Positions 59,559-64,000 of a DNA stretch of 64,000 bases are shown here, in pieces. The notes beneath the pieces are model-generated. The model made no database searches. It saw nothing but the letters and a program-made list of their open reading frames with translations, and had not been told where the DNA came from. The position numbers and the translations under genes were made by a program. Source of the DNA: a virus; IMG/VR virus record IMGVR_UViG_3300046810_000100, positions 62,001 to 126,000 of that record; one strand, 5' to 3'. The stretch's first letter is position 1, and every line of letters begins with the position of its first letter.

Positions 59559-61736
59559 ATGGCAGTCAGTGCACGTGATAAAGACATTATTACCAAATCG
59601 TTCCGTCTGCTAACTCGTGGTGTTCCTCCCAGTGACCTTCTGCAACAGTTGGACTGGGATCGCTACTTCAACGTGTTCAGCAGTGCGACAGGCGACAACC
59701 GGTACATCAACCCTATTCCTCAATCCAGTCCTGCTACCGATCCGCGTTACAGTCGTTTCATGGAATCGCGTGATGGCGGCATGGGGAGCATGTACAAAGA
59801 GGTCTACGAGAACAACGTTACCTTGCTGACACTTACCCCGGGTGTTGCGCAGTTTGCTGGTCTGTTGAGTTTCATTACCAACATGTTCAGTCCGACTGCT
59901 GCGATCATTGCGAACAAAGGTCGTGCTCCAGGTCTGGCTTACTACATGGGTCAAGCGGCTGGCGCTATCGCTTTCTGGCCTATGCAGTTGGTGAGCGTGA
60001 GTATCCAGTTCCTGGCATTCTTGACGGACTCGCCTAAGAACAACTTCTACACCGTTAAGCCTGCGATGGGTGCGTACACCATGGCGGCGACTGGTGTGCT
60101 CAACGACCTCATGGTTAAGTTGGGCTACATCGATCCTGTGTTGCCTAAGCGCAACCAAGAACAAACGGACCCGATGTATGGGTTCAAGCCTGACAACGAC
60201 GCTTACAACAACACCAAGGCGGTCTCTGACCTGAGTCTGTTGTTCCCCGACGTTATTAACGCCGACAGTACGATAGACTTGATGCGACTGATCATGAAGG
60301 GTGTTCGTAAGCACCGGGTCATGTTGCAGAAGTTGGCGAAGCTCGATAACGAGGTGTTGAACACACCTGCCGAGAAACTCACCCGTGCGCAACAGGTGAT
60401 GGAAGAGATCACTTTCGATGACACTGTGTATGCAGGTAACCCAACACAAGACTTCATCGAAGCTGAGATGAACTCGGTCAGTAAGTACCGTAGTGAAACG
60501 GAAGGTAGTCACGTCGAGCAAGACAGCGCCTACATCAACGAAGACGCATACGCCAACGTCTCTACTGAAGGCGCCGGTCTGGCTTCTTTCGAAAAAGGTG
60601 GCGCTAGTACTGGGGGTGCCGGTCCTCAGGTAACTGGGATGCAGACCATGAGTGAAGCCAATACTGGCGGAACTCCTTCTCTCAATCCAAATGAAGCGGG
60701 ACAGCGCGCCCAACCTGCATCGGCTAACGGAAGAGAGAACGCATTCGCCAACGGCGAGAAGATCAACTACGACGACAACCCTAACGACCGTACTTGGGCT
60801 GGTGACGTACTGGACTTGGTACAGACCGCCTTTGCTGGCGGCTTGGACGCAGTGACTTGGCGTGTAGATGGAGCACAAGGTCCTACAACGGATAGCTTCT
60901 CCAACTCCCATACTCCTTCGCCCATGGCCGAGAAGTTCAACTCCATCGTTAAAGCGGCGAACGACTTCAAGTTCGACATCGCTGGTGGTGCTACGGGTAT
61001 TGGTATTATTGACGGTGTGGTTAACGTCATCAAGGACGCAGGTATCGGTGCTCTGTCGGGTACTGTTATCGGGAACATCCCGTTGGCAATGGCGAACAAC
61101 TCCTACGTGAAGATTCCTGATCACTGGGACGGTTCGACTTCCAACCTGCACAAAGAAAGCTACTCCATCTTCTCGACTTGTAACTACGCTCACCCGTATG
61201 AACAGATCATGAAGATCTGGGTTCCGTTCGCTTTGTTCCTGCCGTTGGTAGCCGCGTTCAGTGCGGGTGGTTCTTCCTACACCTCGCCGTTCATGGTTAA
61301 AGCCTTTTGCCAAGGTCGTTCCGTTATCCGTACCGGTATGATCGAAAGTTGCACCTTTACCTTTGGTCAGGGTGATGCTGGCTGGACGATTGACCGTAAG
61401 CCATTGAACCTGAAGATCGATTTCACCATCGTTGACTTGGAGCCGCTGGTATCGGTGCCTATCGACCGTTCCATGAGCCTGCTCGATCTGACCAGTCCGT
61501 CTCAGGTGGCCAACCGTATCTTCAACGACGACACCGCCTACAACAACTACCTCTCACGTATCACTGGTATTAACTACCTCGACACCGTGATGAAGTATGC
61601 CCGTTTGAACCGTAACCTGACTGGCTTGGCATTGGATATGAAACAAAGTATCCGTGCTGACAACATTGCCTCCAAGGTATCGGACAGTATCATCGGCGAC
61701 CTCGCCCACATCTTCACCAAACCAATCTCCCGATAA
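59559..61736 (+). CDS. Probable virion structural protein, 725 aa
   Basis: It follows the giant lysin on the plus strand. The N-terminal 160 residues contain hydrophobic segments (AQFAGLLSFITNMFSP and GQAAGAIAFWPMQLVSVSIQFLAF) that could insert in a membrane or bury in an assembly. The middle is low-complexity and Asn/Gly/Ala-rich (residues about 325-400). The last 200 residues are strand-rich (GRSVIRTGMIESCTFTFGQGD). It is probably a baseplate, tail-tip or ejected protein by neighbourhood. The ATG at 59559 has only a moderate CGAGA site. Confidence 0.85.
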   Translation: MAVSARDKDIITKSFRLLTRGVPPSDLLQQLDWDRYFNVFSSATGDNRYINPIPQSSPATDPRYSRFMESRDGGMGSMYKEVYENNVTLLTLTPGVAQFAGLLSFITNMFSPTAAIIANKGRAPGLAYYMGQAAGAIAFWPMQLVSVSIQFLAFLTDSPKNNFYTVKPAMGAYTMAATGVLNDLMVKLGYIDPVLPKRNQEQTDPMYGFKPDNDAYNNTKAVSDLSLLFPDVINADSTIDLMRLIMKGVRKHRVMLQKLAKLDNEVLNTPAEKLTRAQQVMEEITFDDTVYAGNPTQDFIEAEMNSVSKYRSETEGSHVEQDSAYINEDAYANVSTEGAGLASFEKGGASTGGAGPQVTGMQTMSEANTGGTPSLNPNEAGQRAQPASANGRENAFANGEKINYDDNPNDRTWAGDVLDLVQTAFAGGLDAVTWRVDGAQGPTTDSFSNSHTPSPMAEKFNSIVKAANDFKFDIAGGATGIGIIDGVVNVIKDAGIGALSGTVIGNIPLAMANNSYVKIPDHWDGSTSNLHKESYSIFSTCNYAHPYEQIMKIWVPFALFLPLVAAFSAGGSSYTSPFMVKAFCQGRSVIRTGMIESCTFTFGQGDAGWTIDRKPLNLKIDFTIVDLEPLVSVPIDRSMSLLDLTSPSQVANRIFNDDTAYNNYLSRITGINYLDTVMKYARLNRNLTGLALDMKQSIRADNIASKVSDSIIGDLAHIFTKPISR

Positions 61737-61753
61737 AAAAGCAAGAAGCAACT

Positions 61754-61791
61754 ATAACCCCTCCCACCCCGAAAGGAGTGGGAGGGGTTAT
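61754..61791. terminator. Bidirectional terminator
   Basis: Arms ATAACCCCTCCCAC and GTGGGAGGGGTTAT are perfect over 14 bases. The hairpin lies between the convergent 725-aa and 367-aa genes. Confidence 0.9.
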
Positions 61792-61800
61792 AACTTGTTA

Positions 61801-62904
61801 TTAGAACGCGTACTTCGGTGCGCCTGGGAAGTCACGTTTCAACTGTGCCAACGCACTGCCGTCACTGAACTTATTGGCGGTACACAGCAACACCGCCAAG
61901 TCGTCTACTGGCTGCAGCAACTTGATCATGTCAGGACTTGCCTTGTTAACCAAACCAAGGTCGAGTACCTTACCGAAGTAAGTTTGCTTCAGCCACCACT
62001 CTGGACCAATGAGGTCTTCCAGAATGGTCAGCAACTTACCACGCAAGATCGCGTAGTCTTCTGGGATAACGTCCCGGTCGAAACGAAAGTTACTGAACAG
62101 GATAGTCACGAAAGTCGGATACTTGCTCAACAATACCGTCTTGGTGTTGGTATCGAACAACTTGAGCATGGCATCGAAACTCTCGATATCACCATTCGTG
62201 ATAACCGTACGCATGGCCTCCAGCGCAGCATCCCGACGAATCAACTCAAACCCTTTCGGATAAGAGTTCCACATCTTCGGATAACTGTCAGTCATCCCCA
62301 TGTAAACGGAACTTTTGAATACCGCGTTGTAGAAGGCGCCCTTAGCGCTCACGTCCAGCAGGTCGTCCACACCAGCCGCTTTACCAAACATACGAATGGT
62401 TTGTTGGCCAATGGAACTACGCCAGTTAGGACTGACGCGGAACTTCTTACCATCGTTGGTAATGAGACTACCCATGTTCAAGCCTGTGATAGCCTTGAAC
62501 TCTTGTGCCAGCTCTTGTTGCAGCTTACGCATGGCACCGCCTTGGCTGCTAACGTTAACACCCGCAGCACCGCCTACAGCCTTAAACAGAGCATCATCGC
62601 TGAAGGTTACCCCGTCACGTCCTACCTTGATGCTCTTGGTGATCGCCTTGGTGTTCAGGAAGCCACCAGACAGAGCACCAATGATACCGTCGAGTTGCTC
62701 TACCACAGCAGAACGATAGCCAGTGATAGTACCCGTCACACCCGTATCACGAGCGGTCTTGAGTGCAGTCCCTTGCTTCATGTTGGTAGTGGTAACGTCT
62801 GCCGGCGTCAGGTTGTTTTCCTTGACCCCCTTCATGGCAGAGTTGGTACTGTTTTGGAACGAGCTGACCGACTTGTCTAAACTCAGTCCCTGAAATAGAT
62901 CCAT
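61801..62904 (-). CDS. Probable virion-associated protein, 367 aa
   Basis: The ATG at 62904 (MDLFQGLSLD) was chosen because GAGGAA lies 7 bases upstream; the frame extends to 62925 but that start has no site. The protein has an N-terminal low-complexity section rich in Asn, Thr and Ser and is otherwise helical with GG-containing turns. No enzymatic motif is seen. It converges on the tail-tip operon and is probably structural, with moderate certainty from position only. Confidence 0.83.
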   Translation of the reverse strand: MDLFQGLSLDKSVSSFQNSTNSAMKGVKENNLTPADVTTTNMKQGTALKTARDTGVTGTITGYRSAVVEQLDGIIGALSGGFLNTKAITKSIKVGRDGVTFSDDALFKAVGGAAGVNVSSQGGAMRKLQQELAQEFKAITGLNMGSLITNDGKKFRVSPNWRSSIGQQTIRMFGKAAGVDDLLDVSAKGAFYNAVFKSSVYMGMTDSYPKMWNSYPKGFELIRRDAALEAMRTVITNGDIESFDAMLKLFDTNTKTVLLSKYPTFVTILFSNFRFDRDVIPEDYAILRGKLLTILEDLIGPEWWLKQTYFGKVLDLGLVNKASPDMIKLLQPVDDLAVLLCTANKFSDGSALAQLKRDFPGAPKYAF

Positions 62905-62921
62905 GGGAAGTTCCTCTTTAA

Positions 62922-62965
62922 ACAAAAAAATAAAGAGAGTTTAGGCAGGGGAATAACCCCCTGCC
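62922..62965 (-). terminator. Intrinsic terminator
   Basis: On the minus strand GGCAGGGGG pairs with CCCCTGCC, followed by TTTATTTTTTTG. It ends the 147-aa gene. Confidence 0.88.
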
Positions 62966-62976
62966 CTATAACCCCG

Positions 62977-63420
62977 TTACTGATCGGGTGGCTGATCGTC
63001 TTTATAAACCGGCTGGTCTTTACGATCTTTACCAACGATACGCGTTACTTCGGACACCACATATTCGTTGCCCTCAGTGTCCCTGACGGTGATTGTGATC
63101 TCACACGACTCCATACGTAAAATTGACACCCCTTCCAACAGCTTGTTAAACGTCAACGTGGGCTTCTGGAAGTAAGTGTCCTTGATGTTACCAGTACGTG
63201 TGATGCGATCCGCCTTCGCCTTGTCAGGGTCCTTCGTTGTAATCACCCAGTCAAGATAGTCCCGCAGGTAGTTGACCCACTTGCGAGGATTCATGTCCAT
63301 CTTCTTTAACAGCTTTCGAAACAAGCGTGCAGGAATGTCCTGTAGTTGGTCATCTTCCACATACTTCTGCGAAATACTGTTAAGCTGACTTCCCTTTAGT
63401 GGCTTTCTGGACTTCTCCAT
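62977..63420 (-). CDS. Hypothetical protein, 147 aa
   Basis: This is a basic, helical N-terminal half (LFRKLLKKMDMNPRKWVNYL), a strand-rich second part (SCEITITVRDTEGNEYVV), and a charged tail ending DDQPPDQ. The start overlaps the end of the upstream gene by 41 bases. The pattern of a basic DNA- or RNA-binding-like helix and a small beta domain is suggestive only. No family is recognised. Confidence 0.82.
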   Translation of the reverse strand: MEKSRKPLKGSQLNSISQKYVEDDQLQDIPARLFRKLLKKMDMNPRKWVNYLRDYLDWVITTKDPDKAKADRITRTGNIKDTYFQKPTLTFNKLLEGVSILRMESCEITITVRDTEGNEYVVSEVTRIVGKDRKDQPVYKDDQPPDQ

Positions 63421-64000
63421 TTAGCACCCTTATTTGTGAATGCACTACAATGCGAGCAACGGTGATCAGATCTTCCACCATCATTTTGAAATATCTGCTC
63501 GCAAGGAATGCGTCAAGCGGTGGATTCCACGGTCTCTTCTTAGCGACGAGCGCTTGTTCAACGGATACCTGTTCGGCATTCGTCTCGCAATACATCCCAA
63601 TCGTGCTAACCCCATTAGCGAAGAAAAGATCCAACGTGTAACTACTACTGTACCATTGCATGAAGCCCACACTCTTCCTGACTTCATGACTACGATAAAA
63701 GTCTTCGACGTCTACCGTTCTTCCTTTGTGCAACGCCTCTAACAACCTGTGAGCCTCACCAGACGTTTTTGTAAAGGTGTTTAGCTCAATGGTATTAAAC
63801 CACTTGAAGTCCTCCTCAAAATGCAGCTGAGAGGTCTCCAGCAGATTATCGTATAGAAGCTTTAATGCATCGGCAAATCTGATCGAAGGAGAGTTGAATC
63901 CTCGCTCTACTTGATCGAATTGCGTAAGCAACCATTTACAGTGTTCAAGCTGTGCCCAGTTCCCAACAAAAGGAACTCGACTCAAAAGCTTGAGCACAGA
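63380..64000 (-). CDS. Hypothetical protein, N-terminus may lie outside window
   Basis: The frame is open to the right edge. A GTG at 63997 exists but its ribosome site would be outside the window, so the true start is unknown. At least 205 residues are visible, helical and aromatic-rich, with FKWFNTIELNTF and VGFMQWYSSSYTLDLFF. The end is basic (GEVQKATKGKSA). It overlaps the next gene by 41 bases. No family is recognised. Confidence 0.75.
   Translation of the reverse strand, partial: SVLKLLSRVPFVGNWAQLEHCKWLLTQFDQVERGFNSPSIRFADALKLLYDNLLETSQLHFEEDFKWFNTIELNTFTKTSGEAHRLLEALHKGRTVDVEDFYRSHEVRKSVGFMQWYSSSYTLDLFFANGVSTIGMYCETNAEQVSVEQALVAKKRPWNPPLDAFLASRYFKMMVEDLITVARIVVHSQIRVLNGEVQKATKGKSA

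Noticed and set aside
1-64000. tRNA genes, CRISPR arrays, insertion sequences, att sites
   Set aside because: No tRNA-like cloverleaf, spaced direct-repeat array, transposase or integrase was seen by eye in the gaps. A tRNAscan or repeat search could still find something missed.

Overview
The window is a 64 kb segment of a large ('jumbo') tailed phage of the phiKZ/EL lineage, the nucleus-forming phages (Chimalliviridae). The evidence is a set of lineage hallmarks in one stretch: a phage tubulin (PhuZ), a probable nuclear-shell protein (chimallin, ChmA), pieces of two different multisubunit RNA polymerases split over several genes, a family-B DNA polymerase without an exonuclease domain, a contractile tail sheath and tube, a large terminase, a prohead protease and a 2,705-residue virion lysin. 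The endolysin resembles EL gp188 as I remember it, so a Pseudomonas host is likely. That is an inference, because no host gene is present.

Layout. 0-5.2 kb (minus): small unknown genes, a beta-prime RNAP piece with the RpoC-type zinc ribbon and NADFDGD loop, and ChmA. 5.4-6.5 kb: one plus-strand unknown. 6.7-13.5 kb (minus): unknowns, DNA polymerase B, a tightly overlapping six-gene cluster, and PhuZ. 13.5-15.9 kb: two paralogous proteasome/HslV-like Ntn hydrolases in tandem, flanked on both sides by gene-poor, structured DNA. 15.9-19.1 kb (plus): four unknown genes. 19.1-28.0 kb (minus): terminase with an intein in its Walker A motif, a 63-residue gene and three large probable virion proteins. 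28.1-31.2 kb (plus): sheath and tube. 31.3-40.9 kb (minus): about fifteen small accessory genes, including thymidylate kinase, a Nudix-like protein and a secreted protein. 41.0-51.4 kb (minus): prohead protease, two probable virion proteins, a 57-residue coupled gene, endolysin, and the beta and beta-prime pieces of the second (virion) RNAP. 51.4-61.7 kb (plus): giant virion lysin and a large virion protein. 61.8-64.0 kb (minus): three genes, the last cut by the window edge.

How it works together. A repeated early-promoter element, (T)CAGRYCTAYATTAC, lies upstream of chmA, phuZ, the Ntn-hydrolase pair and three unknown early genes. It matches the phiKZ early consensus TATATTAC, which the injected virion RNAP reads. 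This would put the shell protein, the spindle tubulin and the proteasome-like pair in one early regulon. The RNAP piece next to chmA probably belongs to the non-virion enzyme for later genes. The pieces next to the giant lysin probably belong to the packaged enzyme. Most transcription units end in strong hairpins, several of them shared by convergent units.

The most notable items are the tandem proteasome-like pair under an early promoter, a class 3 (W-C-T) intein in the terminase P-loop with a dead LAGLIDADG remnant, an EF-hand loop in the endolysin, the giant lysin with both a GH19 and an M15 domain, and two structured gene-poor regions around the Ntn-hydrolase pair. No tRNA, CRISPR array or insertion sequence was seen.
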